Assembly (NCBI GenBank): GCA_910584475.1
Contig: CAJUBD010000012.1
Location: forward strand, 1-64,000
Origin: an uncultured Treponema sp.
Lineage (GTDB): Bacteria; Spirochaetota; Spirochaetia; Treponematales; Treponemataceae
Direction: 5' to 3'
Length of the DNA: 64,000 nucleotides
The notes below the pieces were generated by a model. It searched no databases, was not told where the DNA came from, and worked only from the letters and a program-made list of their open reading frames with translations. The position numbers and the translations under genes are program-made. Shown in pieces: positions 41,204 to 50,147 of the stretch (position 1 is its first letter; the number at the start of each line of letters is the position of its first letter).

Positions 41204-42240
41204 TGCGAGGAAAAATTTTTACCGCCGTTTTTTTGACAGGAATTTTCTTTCACTTGAGTTTTGTTTTTGCGCAGGGGGCGTCGCAAAACGCATCGGACAT
41301 TTCGCAGACTCTCGTTCCGCTAGAAGTTTATGTAGGCGATGTCGCCGAAGTTCGCTACAATTTTAAAATCAATTCGGAAATTTTTCATGAACAGAATTTT
41401 GAAAAGGAAATTGATGTTGAAAAAATTCCGTTTGAAAATTTGTCAGACGTCCTCACGATAAAAAACGCTCGTTTTTCCATGCGCGAAAATGATTGCTCGC
41501 TTGTAATTCAATTTATTCCGTGGCGCATTGGCACGATTGATTTTCCTGCGTTCGACTTGCTTTCGATTTTAGATTCTGACGATGTGGTAAAAGATGAAAA
41601 TTTTTCCTTGAAGATTTCGCTTTTGCCAATTGAAATAAAATCCGTCGTGGAAAAGACTGGTCGCACGGAATTTCAGCCTTCGCTTCCGCCGTTTATGGTT
41701 CCAGGGACAAGTTATGCGGTTTTCGCGCTCGTTGTCGTGGCAGTGGTTTTCCTTGCGGCGATTTTTCGCACGCTTGTGAAATTCCACGATTTGAGACGAT
41801 GGATTTCGCAGATGCGAATCCGACGTTCGCGCAGACGCAATTCAATCATAACTTTGCGGAAATTGAAAAGACTTTTGCGCAATGGAAATTTGTCTGACAT
41901 TGAATTTTGTGCGGGGCTTCAAAACATAACCCGCGCCTACCTTTCGTTTCGATTTGATTTTCCGTTTGAGTCCGAATCCGCGCTTGGAATAACGAGGGCT
42001 TTTCAGAAAATTTTTCTCGACGAAATTCCGGATTTCGTTTTTCCTGTTCTAGACGATTTGACTTCGATGTTCATTCGGACTGACTACATTCGTTACGCGC
42101 ACGGTTCGCTTGACGAAAAACGTGAGCCTAAATCTGAGCACGAGGCGCATTTGGCGCAAGGCGAGAGGATGTCGTTGGCGGCGACGATTGTGAAAGCCGT
42201 GAAAATTTTTGAAGGCGGATTGCGCGAGGAGAAGGAATGA
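41203..42240 (+). CDS. Membrane-anchored protein of the Bat operon
   Basis: 345 residues. Signal peptide (ending LSFVFAQ), a beta-rich periplasmic domain of about 150 residues (SQTLVPLEVYVGDVAEVRYNF), one membrane segment near residue 180 (YAVFALVVVAVVFLAAIF), then a basic cytoplasmic tail of helices (RRWISQMRIRRSRRR). The position between DUF58 and batA and the overlap with both neighbours point to a Bat complex subunit, matching the uncharacterised third gene of other spirochaete Bat operons. No known catalytic motif. Confidence 0.75.
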   Translation: MRGKIFTAVFLTGIFFHLSFVFAQGASQNASDISQTLVPLEVYVGDVAEVRYNFKINSEIFHEQNFEKEIDVEKIPFENLSDVLTIKNARFSMRENDCSLVIQFIPWRIGTIDFPAFDLLSILDSDDVVKDENFSLKISLLPIEIKSVVEKTGRTEFQPSLPPFMVPGTSYAVFALVVVAVVFLAAIFRTLVKFHDLRRWISQMRIRRSRRRNSIITLRKLKRLLRNGNLSDIEFCAGLQNITRAYLSFRFDFPFESESALGITRAFQKIFLDEIPDFVFPVLDDLTSMFIRTDYIRYAHGSLDEKREPKSEHEAHLAQGERMSLAATIVKAVKIFEGGLREEKE

Positions 42241-43241
42241 GTTTTAGTTTTATGAATCCTGCCGCGTTTTTGATTTTGCTTGCCCTGCCTTTTTTTTACG
42301 CGCTTAAAAAAATCGGGCTTTTCTCGCATATAAGTTTTCCGCTTGCCTTTGCTGATTGGAACGGATTTGAATTCTCTTGGAGCGACAGATTCCTTCGTTT
42401 TGTTTCGGCATTTTCAAGCGCATTGGTTTTTACGGCGTTCGTGCTTTGCGTGACGGCGTTGGCGGAGCCGACTGTCCATCGTGAAGAACGCGTCTACACG
42501 AGTCGCGGAGCGGATATTCTTTTCGTGTTGGACACAAGCCCTTCGATGGCGGCGCGTGACATCAACGGGATGAGACGAATTGAAGCGGCAAAAAACGCGA
42601 TTGAAATTTTGGCGCAAAACAATTCACCCGCGTCTTACGGACTTGTTTCGATGGGAAGCGAGGCGGCTCTGGTTGTTCCAAGCACGATTGACTTTGAGTA
42701 TTTTAAAAGTCGAATAGATTCAATTGCGCTTGGCGAAATGGGAGACGGCACTGCGATTGGAATGGGAATTTCTTTTGCAGTTTTCCATTTGAGCGAGTCG
42801 AAGGCACTTCGAAAATGTATCGTGCTTTTGACTGACGGCGAAAACAATGCGGGCGAAATTCATCCTGAAACCGCGGCGCGCCTTGTCGCTAAAAATGGAA
42901 TCACGCTTTACGCGCTTGGAATCGGGACTCGCGGTTCTGTCCCGCTCGACTACCAAGATCCACGCACCGGGAAATCTTATTCGGGATATTTGGACTCTTC
43001 GTTCGACAGCGCGTCGCTTGAAAAATTGGCGGCGGATTTGGGCGGACGATATTATGGCGTGGAATCCGTGAGCGCGTTGTCTTCCGCGCTTGCTTCAATC
43101 GCCAAGCGGCAGGAAGTGGCGCAAAGTTATTACATTCGAAGCGACGACATTTTTTATTACGATAAATTTTTGCTCGCGGCGATTCTTTGCTTTGCTGCGG
43201 CGTGGTTTGTGCGCCGAGTTCTGTTGAGGGAATTTGTCTGA
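42237..43241 (+). CDS. batA: BatA-like von Willebrand factor A protein
   Basis: 334 residues. Two N-terminal membrane segments, a VWA domain with the MIDAS motif DTSPSMAARD and LLTDGENNAG, then a C-terminal membrane segment (FLLAAILCFAAAWFV). Such proteins form a periplasmic complex linked to oxygen tolerance and virulence in Bacteroides and Leptospira; treponeme function is inferred. The start overlaps the upstream stop by four bases. Confidence 0.9.
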   Translation: MSFSFMNPAAFLILLALPFFYALKKIGLFSHISFPLAFADWNGFEFSWSDRFLRFVSAFSSALVFTAFVLCVTALAEPTVHREERVYTSRGADILFVLDTSPSMAARDINGMRRIEAAKNAIEILAQNNSPASYGLVSMGSEAALVVPSTIDFEYFKSRIDSIALGEMGDGTAIGMGISFAVFHLSESKALRKCIVLLTDGENNAGEIHPETAARLVAKNGITLYALGIGTRGSVPLDYQDPRTGKSYSGYLDSSFDSASLEKLAADLGGRYYGVESVSALSSALASIAKRQEVAQSYYIRSDDIFYYDKFLLAAILCFAAAWFVRRVLLREFV

Positions 43242-43253
43242 GGGGAGGGGAAA

Positions 43254-44900
43254 ATGAATTTTGAAATTGAGCGTCCATGGGCTTTATGCGCTATTTTAGT
43301 ATTGATACCAGTCTTGATTTACTGCGCCGTCGTCTACAAAAAAACTTTTCCCGTGCTTTCAAAGTCTTACGAAAAAAATTCATCGTTTGATTTAAAAAAA
43401 ATAAAAATCCGAATCTTTGCAAGAGTGTTTTTTAGGAGTCTCGCTTGGTGTGCGCTTGTTTTCGCATATTCAGGAATTTCTTGGGGAACGATTTCTACGC
43501 CCGTGCAAAAAAATGGGAGTGCGATTTCGCTTGTGTTCGACATTTCATACAGCATGACGGCGCGCGATATGCCAGGAAATTTTTCCCGTCTTGAAGCGTC
43601 GAAGTCCTACGCGCGAAAACTTTTGGAACAAGTGGAAGGAACGCCTGTGAGCGCGGTCTTGGCGAAAGGAAGCGGCGTGCTCGCGATTCCTCTCACGGAA
43701 GATGTGAACGCGATTTTCAATTTACTTGAAACGCTTTCGCCTGCGATGATTTCTTCGGCAGGAAGCGATTTGGGCGAGGGCATTAACGTCGCGCTAAAGT
43801 CTTTTCCGCGCAATATTTCCAAAGTGCCTGTGATTTGGCTTTTTACCGACGGCGAAGAAACAAACGCTTCGCTTGCATCCGCGTTGAGTTTGGCTTTGCG
43901 ACAAGGGGTGAGCGTCGTCATAATCGGATTTGGAAGCGAGCGCGAAAGTGAAATAATTTCAGGCGATGGGGAAACTCCTGTGAAAACGGCGATGCGTTCT
44001 GAAAGAATCTGCGAAATTGTTAACGAGGTGAACAAGAAAAATTTTGGCGAACAAGGATTTAGTTTTTTCAAAGGCGCGTCCGCAAAATTTGTCGACGCGT
44101 CAAAATCAGCTTCTGCAATCGCAGTGCTTTCTTCTGTGAACGGGTTTTTCGCAAAAAACAATTTCAGCGCATCGCAAGAAAATCTTTCGCTTGCCTACGA
44201 AACTCGCCTGCATTCGCGTCACGGATTTTTCATTTTGCTCTCAGTGTTTTTTTTCGTCTTGAGTTTCTTCGCAAGTGAATTCAATTTGACTTCGCTTAAA
44301 GAAACGCTTGCGATTTCAATTTTGGTTTTTCCTTTTTTTTCTTGCTCGGCGAAATTCGACGAGTCGAAAAAAATTCTTGAGGCGACTTGGGCATGGCATC
44401 AAAAAGATTACAACGAAGCCATCGCGAAATTTTCGCAAAGCCTTTCTGCCGCGCTGGAAAACGGCGACGACTTGATTTCGCAATATGCGCTGTATGGGAT
44501 TTCCGCGACATATCTTGCGCAAAATGAAAACGCTGCCGCGCTCGAAAAAATCAGCGCGCTTTCCTCCGATGCGCCCGAACAAATTCGCTTCGCGGCTTTT
44601 TACAATGCTGGAATAATAGCGCGGCGAAACGGCGAGCAGGAAAAGGCCGAAGAACTTTTCAAACAGGCTTTGCTCGTAGACGGCAGTAATGTGAGCGCGA
44701 AAATAAATTTGGAGCTTTCGCAAAGGCGCGATTCAAGCCGCGCTCAAGAGGCCGCGCAAAATTTTGTTGGAGCGCAGGAAGGAAGCGAGGCGGATTCGCT
44801 TTTGGAAAATTCCGTTTTCAATATGATTAGGGAGAACGAAAAAAGTCAATGGAGAAATTTGCAAAGCGAAGAAAAGCATTCGCAAGGTTTGGATTATTAG
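43254..44900 (+). CDS. batB: BatB/BatC-like protein: VWA domain plus TPR region
   Basis: 548 residues. VWA domain with DISYSMTARD and LFTDGEE, preceded by membrane segments, followed by another membrane segment (FFILLSVFFFVLSFFAS) and a lipobox-like FSCSA, then about 180 residues of tetratricopeptide-type helices (TWAWHQKDYNEAIAKFSQSL, FYNAGIIARRNGEQEKAEELF). In Bacteroides the VWA and TPR parts are separate genes batB and batC; here they are fused. The last 52 bases overlap the next gene. Confidence 0.88.
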   Translation: MNFEIERPWALCAILVLIPVLIYCAVVYKKTFPVLSKSYEKNSSFDLKKIKIRIFARVFFRSLAWCALVFAYSGISWGTISTPVQKNGSAISLVFDISYSMTARDMPGNFSRLEASKSYARKLLEQVEGTPVSAVLAKGSGVLAIPLTEDVNAIFNLLETLSPAMISSAGSDLGEGINVALKSFPRNISKVPVIWLFTDGEETNASLASALSLALRQGVSVVIIGFGSERESEIISGDGETPVKTAMRSERICEIVNEVNKKNFGEQGFSFFKGASAKFVDASKSASAIAVLSSVNGFFAKNNFSASQENLSLAYETRLHSRHGFFILLSVFFFVLSFFASEFNLTSLKETLAISILVFPFFSCSAKFDESKKILEATWAWHQKDYNEAIAKFSQSLSAALENGDDLISQYALYGISATYLAQNENAAALEKISALSSDAPEQIRFAAFYNAGIIARRNGEQEKAEELFKQALLVDGSNVSAKINLELSQRRDSSRAQEAAQNFVGAQEGSEADSLLENSVFNMIRENEKSQWRNLQSEEKHSQGLDY

Positions 44901-46246
44901 TTTTTGTTTCCTTTTTATTTTCTCAAAAAATTGTCGCGCAGAATTCTCGTCGCGCCAAAATTGTCGCCGACGAAATTTTTTCATTTGAAGCGAGCGAAGA
45001 ATTTATTTTCGTAAATCAAAGTGCGCTTTTCAAATTGTTTGTCCCGCAAGCAGATGTTGCTGACGTGCGAATGGAAATTCCGGTTTTCCCGGAAGGAATA
45101 GTTTTTCTTTCTTCGCGAAGCGAAAATTTTTCATCGCCAGAAAACGGGCGCGGCGTGCAAATCGAAATGAACTTGAGTTTTAAAGATGCCGGAAATTTTT
45201 CTTTGCCGCCAATTTCATTTTTCATAAAAGGCAAAAAGCGAAGCGCGAATTTTCCTTGCATACAGGTTTTGCAAGATCCGCAGACCGTTTCGCCGCGCAC
45301 GATCTTGGTTTTTGAAAATGGCGAAACTTTTTTCAGCGATGATTCTTCTCCCAAAAAAAAATCGCTCGCGCTCGGAATCCCTTCACGCTTCACGCTTTAT
45401 GTCCAGTACGCGGCGGCGCTCGGGCAAGTTTCGTGGTCGCTTCCAAAAAATGCGATTTTCAAGGAATTGAAGGGTTTTGAAATTCCTTCCGATTTGAAAT
45501 TCTCGGAAAAAATTCCTGTCGCGCAATTTGAATGGACTCCGCTTTCGGAAGGCGAAACTTTTTTGCCGCAAGTGCAAATTGCCGCCGAATCATATTCGGG
45601 GCGCGAAATGATTCTTGAAATGCCGAATTGCATTGCAAATGTGATTTTGAAAAAAGGCGCGGAAATAGATGCGCGAAAAAACTCCGCTTTTAACGCCGAA
45701 AGAATTTTCGAGCAAGCGTTCGCCATGGAAAAAGACGAATTCGAAATGAGCGTTGAAAGTCCTGCGCCCGACATTTCCGCGCTCTCAAAAATCGCGCGAT
45801 TGCGCTCGCGCGAGAGGAATGCCCTTTTTCAAAATAAAATCCGCGCGGAGCGCGTTGCCGCTGAAAAATCTGCTGCGATCGAAAACGCACCGAATGAAAA
45901 AAGTTTTCCGCTTTTTGTTTTGCTTTTTTCTGCGGCGACTTTTTTTGCAGCGGGTTCTCTGATTTTGTTTTTCTTGCGAAAAAGCAATTTCGCGTTTGTG
46001 GCTGCTACGCTTGCGGTTTTGTTCGCGATTTTTACATTCGTTTTTTCATCGAAAGTCTTCGAGCGGCACGGCATTGTTTCGGGCGGCGAGATTTTTCCTG
46101 TTCCTGAAAATTCCGCGGTGTCAAGAATTTCCGTCATCGTGGCAAGCCGGGTTTTGATTCGTGAGGAAATTGACAATTGGTATTTTATCGAATACAATGA
46201 AAGCGGCGGCTGGATAAGAAAAGAAAATTTGATTTTGATAGAATGA
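44849..46246 (+). CDS. batD: BatD-like membrane protein
   Basis: 465 residues. Signal peptide (LLVFVSFLFSQKIVAQ), then beta-rich repeats typical of BatD (FVNQSALFKLFVPQ, MNLSFKDAGNFSLPPISFFIKGK), a membrane segment (FPLFVLLFSAATFFAAGSLILFF) and a second one, and a short SH3-like end (VASRVLIREEIDNWYFIEY). BatD has many Ig-like beta domains and completes the Bat complex. The start lies within the end of batB, so translation is coupled. Confidence 0.85.
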   Translation: MEKFAKRRKAFARFGLLVFVSFLFSQKIVAQNSRRAKIVADEIFSFEASEEFIFVNQSALFKLFVPQADVADVRMEIPVFPEGIVFLSSRSENFSSPENGRGVQIEMNLSFKDAGNFSLPPISFFIKGKKRSANFPCIQVLQDPQTVSPRTILVFENGETFFSDDSSPKKKSLALGIPSRFTLYVQYAAALGQVSWSLPKNAIFKELKGFEIPSDLKFSEKIPVAQFEWTPLSEGETFLPQVQIAAESYSGREMILEMPNCIANVILKKGAEIDARKNSAFNAERIFEQAFAMEKDEFEMSVESPAPDISALSKIARLRSRERNALFQNKIRAERVAAEKSAAIENAPNEKSFPLFVLLFSAATFFAAGSLILFFLRKSNFAFVAATLAVLFAIFTFVFSSKVFERHGIVSGGEIFPVPENSAVSRISVIVASRVLIREEIDNWYFIEYNESGGWIRKENLILIE

Positions 46247-46285
46247 ATTTAGATTAAAAAAAGAAAAACTCGGGGAGAAAATAAA

Positions 46286-46696
46286 GTGAAAAAAGATTTC
46301 GGCGACATTTTGAATCAGTGGGAAAAAATGTCTGGAAATGAAACGCACAAAGCTTTCGACAAAGACGCGCAGCGCGAAAAATTCGAGGAACGCCAAAAAA
46401 TGCGCGATGGCGAGTATGTGAAAAAAATGCCGCCGCAGGATACGATTGACTTGCACGGTCTCACGCAGGAAGAGGCGCGAAAGACGCTGAATGATTTCGT
46501 GACGAACGCGCGGCGACGTGGCTTGCGAAAAATCCTCATCATTCACGGAAAGGGAATTCATTCTGGCGCGGGCGACGGCGTTCTTTCAGGGCTTGTGCGA
46601 AAATTCATCGAGTCGGATTCTAGGCTCGGACAATTTGGGCGCGCGGACAAGACCATGGGCGGAAGCGGCGCGACTTGGGTCGTTGTCAGACAATGA
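46286..46696 (+). CDS. Smr-domain protein
   Basis: 136 residues from a GTG start preceded by GGGGAG. The Smr core is complete: DTIDLHGLTQEEARKTL (DLHG), LIIHGKGIHSGAGDGVLSGLVR and GGSGATWVVV. Small Smr proteins nick or cleave nucleic acid and take part in ribosome rescue or mismatch-type repair. The N-terminal 55 residues are a charged linker. It is last in the bat run and probably cotranscribed. Confidence 0.9.
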   Translation: MKKDFGDILNQWEKMSGNETHKAFDKDAQREKFEERQKMRDGEYVKKMPPQDTIDLHGLTQEEARKTLNDFVTNARRRGLRKILIIHGKGIHSGAGDGVLSGLVRKFIESDSRLGQFGRADKTMGGSGATWVVVRQ

Positions 46697-46719
46697 AGTT
46701 TCGCAAACAACAAAAGAAA

Positions 46720-47050
46720 GAGCGTTCCGCGAGCTTCGCCGCCGCAAACTTTAAACGCTCCTTAAAAATTAAGTCCGCAGGAAATGTCAATTTCCGAGGA
46801 ACTTAATTTTGCCTGCGCGAGCAGGCAAGTAAATAAGCGAGTTTTTGCAGAAAACTCGTATTAAAATCAGCAACGCAATTTTAGTTGCTGATTTTAAATG
46901 TTCCTTCTTTTTCAGCAACAAAGGAAGTATCAACTTTCGAGTTGCTGAAAATGCGATTTTGTAATGAAATGAGAAATCGCGATAAATAGCGAGTTTTTGA
47001 AAAAAAACTCGTATTGAATTCAGCAGCGATATTTTAGTCGCCGAATTTAG
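46720..47050 (-). repeat. Two tandem modular hairpin elements plus a third partial one
   Basis: The 350-bp gap between smr and the minus-strand gene is filled by inverted repeats. Read on the minus strand: AATTCGGCGAC-type stem (about 47020-47045), CGAGTTTT stem (46990-47010), CGATTT/AAATCG around TCATTTCATTAC (46952-46982), TTTTCAGCAAC stem enclosing AAAGT/ACTT (46908-46950), AAGGA, then AAAATCAGCAAC (46863-46896), CGAGTTTT (46838-46858), GCCTGC/GCAGGC (46811-46825), AATTAAGT stem enclosing GGAAAT/ATTTCC (46768-46808), AAGGAG and a last GAGCGTT/AACGCTC stem (46721-46760). The AAGGA word joins each unit to the next. Confidence 0.75.
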
Positions 47051-47298
47051 ATGCTCAATTTTTTGCGCAAATCTTCAAGCGAAATCCCTTTTTCGCCGCT
47101 GGCTTCAAATTCCTTCCACGCCGCCGCCGCCGCTTCGTAGTCCCTCGCGTCTTCTTCTTCCTCGGCGAGAATGCGTTCAAGTCCTTTGGCGACGAGCCAA
47201 CTTTTTGTGCACCCGCGGGTTTTGCAAAGCGCGGTGGCGCGCGCGTACAATTCGGGAGGACAGCTGAAACTGTAGACTTTCTTTTTTGCCAGAGCCAT
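47047..47298 (-). CDS. Ribbon-helix-helix (CopG-like) DNA-binding protein
   Basis: 83 residues. The N-terminal strand KVYSFSCPPELYARATALCKTRG is a ribbon-helix-helix start, followed by SWLVAKGLERILAEEEEDARDYEAAA, as in antitoxins of the RelB/ParD type. No toxin gene lies within reach; the gap downstream contains only hairpin elements. The promoter upstream (47327-47356) carries an inverted repeat across the -10 box, typical of autoregulation. Confidence 0.75.
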   Translation of the reverse strand: MALAKKKVYSFSCPPELYARATALCKTRGCTKSWLVAKGLERILAEEEEDARDYEAAAAAWKEFEASGEKGISLEDLRKKLSI

Positions 47299-47320
47299 GA
47301 AATCACCTCGAAAACAAGTT

Positions 47321-47356
47321 TTACTAATTATATCAATTTTAGTAAGATTTTGTCAA
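47321..47356 (-). promoter_or_regulatory. Promoter and operator of the CopG-like gene
   Basis: On the minus strand TTGACA (47356-47351) and TATAAT (47332-47327) are 18 bases apart. The inverted repeat TTACTAA (47321-47327) and TTAGTAA (47339-47345) spans the -10 box, a likely binding site for the gene's own product. Confidence 0.65.
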
Positions 47357-47438
47357 GGGTAAAAATGATTTCATTTGCCGCCTTTTATGCAGAAAACCGC
47401 AACATTTGCAAAAAAACTTCAAAATTTTCAAAAACATC

Positions 47439-47467
47439 TTGACACTTTCTGAAAGTTTCGCTATAAT
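47439..47467 (+). promoter_or_regulatory. Perfect consensus promoter and long leader of the DEAD-box helicase gene
   Basis: TTGACA (47439-47444), 17 bases, TATAAT (47462-47467). The leader to the ATG at 47599 is about 125 bases and opens with a CTTTTGCGCC/GGCGCAAAAG-type stem near 47476-47516. Cold-induced DEAD-box genes often have such long structured leaders. Confidence 0.7.
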
Positions 47468-47598
47468 ATTAAAACTTTTGCGCCGGAAACGGCGCGTTGC
47501 GCAGGGGCGCAAAAGAATTTAATAAAGTGCGAACGCTGCATTGGGTTTCTTTGAGAATTTTTTCTTGAAGTGCGGCAAACGCGCTTTGAGGAAAAATA

Positions 47599-49710
47599 AT
47601 GGAAGACTCTATTACTTTTGAAGACCTCGGTCTTGACGAAAAGACCTTGGCAGCCGTCGCCCGAAAGGGCTTTGAAACTCCTTCGCCGATTCAGGCGTTG
47701 GCAATTCCGCGACTTTTGAATGGCGATGCGAATGTCATCGCGCGCGCCCGAACTGGAACTGGAAAAACCGCCGCGTTCGGTTTGCCGATCGTGCAGGAAT
47801 TGCGCGAGAGCCGCGACATCACTCAGGCTTTGGTTCTCGAGCCGACCCGCGAACTTGCAATGCAGACTTGCGCCGAATTGCAGTCGTTTACCGAGGGCGG
47901 CTATCCGAGGACTTGCGTTCTTTACGGCGGCGGCAGCTACAACACGCAAATCCGCGAACTCAAGCGCGGCAGTGAAATCGTGGTCGGAACTCCCGGCCGC
48001 GTTCAGGATCACTTGGAGCGCGGAACTCTCGACATCAGCAAAATCAAATATTTCATTCTCGACGAAGGCGACGAGATGCTCGACATGGGCTTCATCGACG
48101 ACATCGAGCATATTTTCGAGCAGGCGAATCCAGACGCGCGAATCCTGCTTTTCAGCGCGACGATGCCCGCTCCGATTTTGAAAATCGCCGCGAAATTTAT
48201 GGGCGAATATGAAATCGTGGAAGAAGAGGGCGTGGTGGAAGAGCCGCTTCTCATCGACCAAAAATATTGGGTTGTGCGCGAAAGCGACAAGGTTGAGGCG
48301 TTGGTGCGTCTCATCGATTCAAACCCGAATTTCTATGGACTTGTCTTCACCCAGACTAAAAACGATGCGGACACGGTTTCCAAAAGGCTTGACGAAAAAG
48401 GCTATGACGTGGCCGCGTTGCACGGCGACATTCCGCAAAGCCAGCGCGAAAAAATTCTCGCTCGCTTCCGTTCCAAGAAAACCCGCGTGCTTGTCGCCAC
48501 TGATGTCGCCGCCCGAGGAATCGACATTTCGGGATTAAGCCATGTCGTCAATTACTCGCTTCCGTTCGACGCGACCACTTATGTTCACAGAATCGGTCGC
48601 ACTGGACGCGCCGGCTCTTCAGGCTTTGCCGTTACATTCGTCACTCCCGGCGAAACTCGAAAATTGAATTTTCTCAAAGCCCGCGTGGCGCGAGCGAGCA
48701 AGGGCGACTTGAACGAGGGCGAAGTGCCTTCGGTAAAGAACGTGCTCAAAGTGAAGCAGGCGGCTTTGTTCGACGAGCTAAAAAAATCTCTCGGCTTGAA
48801 AAAAGAAATTGAAATTGATGAAAATTCAATTTCTGAAAATGAAATTTCATCGAATGAAAATTCTTCCGAAGAGAGTCAGGTTGAAAATCCTGAAAATCAA
48901 ATTTCGGAAAATGAAAATTTATCAAGCGAAAATTCCGCGGATGAAATTTCAACTGAAAATTCTGAAAACTTGAATCCAAATTCCGAAAACGAAAATCCGA
49001 TTGAAAAGAAATCAAATTTGATTCAAGTGGACTCGATGTTCGTGGAAATGGCGCGCGAACTTTGCGAAAACGACGAGGCGGAAAAAGTTTTGGCGGCGGT
49101 TCTTTCCGTGATGTACGGAAAGAAGTTGAGCAAAAAACGCTACGATGACATAAGCAAATCCGCTTTGCCAAAATCAAAGGATTCCGCGAGGCGCGACAGG
49201 GGCGGCTTCGGCGGAAGGGATTTTGAAGATTCCGACCCGAACCAAAAGCGGCTTTACATCCAATTGGGAAGGCGCGATGGTTACAACGCGCGCGAAATTG
49301 CAGATTATTTCAGCGGAATCTTGAACATTCCCGAAAAATTGGTTGACAGAATCGACGTCTCTACGAATTTCAGTTTGGTGAGCCTTCCGATTTCCGACGC
49401 GGACAGAATGCTTGAAATGGCGGGAAAGGATTCTTCTATTCCGCATATCCATGTTGACGCGAAGCCGGCTGGAGGTGGACGGGGCGGCAGAAGAGGCGGA
49501 TTCGGCGGACGCGATTTCGACGACGACTTCGGCGAGCGCAGGCGCGGCGGACGAAGAGGCTTCGGGCGCGACAGGGATTTCGGACGAAGCCGTGGATTTG
49601 ACCGCGACAGGGATTTCGGCAGGAGAAGCAGCCGCCCGAATCCGCACACGCCCACGGAGCGCAGCGGACGAAGCAGCTTTTTCAAGAGCAAGCGCGCGAA
49701 AGAATTCTAG
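47599..49710 (+). CDS. deaD: DEAD-box RNA helicase (DeaD/CsdA-like)
   Basis: 703 residues, long for the family. Helicase motifs: ARTGTGKTAAFGLP, PTRELAMQ, LDEGDEMLDMGF (motif II DEGD, not DEAD), SATMP, ARGIDISG and HRIGRTGRAG. A Ser/Asn/Glu-rich linker of about 70 residues follows (roughly 400-475), made of short near-repeats SENE/NSEN. Then a DbpA-type RNA-binding domain (KRLYIQLGRRDGYNAREIADYF) and an Arg-Gly-Asp-Phe-rich tail (GGRGGRRGGFGGRDF) end the protein. It unwinds structured RNA in ribosome assembly or decay. A terminator follows directly. Confidence 0.92.
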   Translation: MEDSITFEDLGLDEKTLAAVARKGFETPSPIQALAIPRLLNGDANVIARARTGTGKTAAFGLPIVQELRESRDITQALVLEPTRELAMQTCAELQSFTEGGYPRTCVLYGGGSYNTQIRELKRGSEIVVGTPGRVQDHLERGTLDISKIKYFILDEGDEMLDMGFIDDIEHIFEQANPDARILLFSATMPAPILKIAAKFMGEYEIVEEEGVVEEPLLIDQKYWVVRESDKVEALVRLIDSNPNFYGLVFTQTKNDADTVSKRLDEKGYDVAALHGDIPQSQREKILARFRSKKTRVLVATDVAARGIDISGLSHVVNYSLPFDATTYVHRIGRTGRAGSSGFAVTFVTPGETRKLNFLKARVARASKGDLNEGEVPSVKNVLKVKQAALFDELKKSLGLKKEIEIDENSISENEISSNENSSEESQVENPENQISENENLSSENSADEISTENSENLNPNSENENPIEKKSNLIQVDSMFVEMARELCENDEAEKVLAAVLSVMYGKKLSKKRYDDISKSALPKSKDSARRDRGGFGGRDFEDSDPNQKRLYIQLGRRDGYNAREIADYFSGILNIPEKLVDRIDVSTNFSLVSLPISDADRMLEMAGKDSSIPHIHVDAKPAGGGRGGRRGGFGGRDFDDDFGERRRGGRRGFGRDRDFGRSRGFDRDRDFGRRSSRPNPHTPTERSGRSSFFKSKRAKEF

Positions 49711-49717
49711 TTTCCAT

Positions 49718-49751
49718 AAAAAAGCGGCGCAGGTTCTGCGTCGCTTTTTTG
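49718..49751 (+). terminator. Rho-independent terminator of the helicase gene
   Basis: AAAAAAGCGGCGCAG and CTGCGTCGCTTTTTT form a 14-bp stem with a 3-nt loop and T6. The flanking A and T runs allow it to work in both directions. Confidence 0.85.
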
Positions 49752-49753
49752 TT

Positions 49754-49900
49754 CCTTAAAATTAAGCACCGCAGGAAGTTTCAACTTCCGAGGATGCTTA
49801 ATTCGTTCGCGTGGGCGGACATGTAAAATAGGCGAGTTTTGGAACAAAACTCGGAGTTAAAATCCGCACGCTATTTTAGTGCGGATTTTGAACATTCCTT
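49754..49900 (-). repeat. Modular hairpin element behind the helicase gene
   Basis: On the minus strand: AAGGAAT (49900), AAAATCCGCAC/GTGCGGATTTT (49859-49889), CGAGTTTT/AAAACTCG (49833-49853), ATTAAGCA/TGCTTAAT (49761-49802) enclosing GGAAGTT/AACTTCC (49774-49789), then AAGGAAC. It points away from the downstream gene, and only a helicase terminator follows in its own direction. Confidence 0.75.
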
Positions 49901-49967
49901 AATTTGCGACAGTGAGCGAATTATCAAATTCGGGAAGTGTCGAAAAATGTTTTTTCCAAGGAGATGT

Positions 49968-50142
49968 GATAAAAGCACCGCAAAAATGGCGACTTTTATC
50001 AACTCAAGTTTTCCTCTAGTCGCGTCGCAGTTTGTCAAACTTGGTGTATGCTTGTGCGCTTGCGCACGCGCCGAGAAGTCGATAGCGAAAGTCGCAATCA
50101 TTTAGATTGCTGAAAATTTCGTCCTTGGCTTTTTATGGGAGA
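49968..50142 (+). repeat. Modular hairpin element in the ABC transporter leader
   Basis: AAGGAG (49968), GATAAAAG/CTTTTATC (49978-50010) enclosing CCGC..AAAATGGCG, a CAAGTTT..AAACTTG stem, GTGCGC/GCGCAC, and an outer AAGTCGA/TTGGCTTTTT stem (about 50075-50134) enclosing GCAATC/GATTGC. GGGAG follows as ribosome-binding site of the TTG at 50148. Confidence 0.75.
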
Positions 50143-50147
50143 AATTT

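Noticed and set aside
46760..47050. Integron attC sites
   Set aside because: Nested variable stems recall attC folding and treponemes can carry integrons, but the core GTTRRRY/RYYYAAC boxes are not at the stem ends and no integrase of that type is present.
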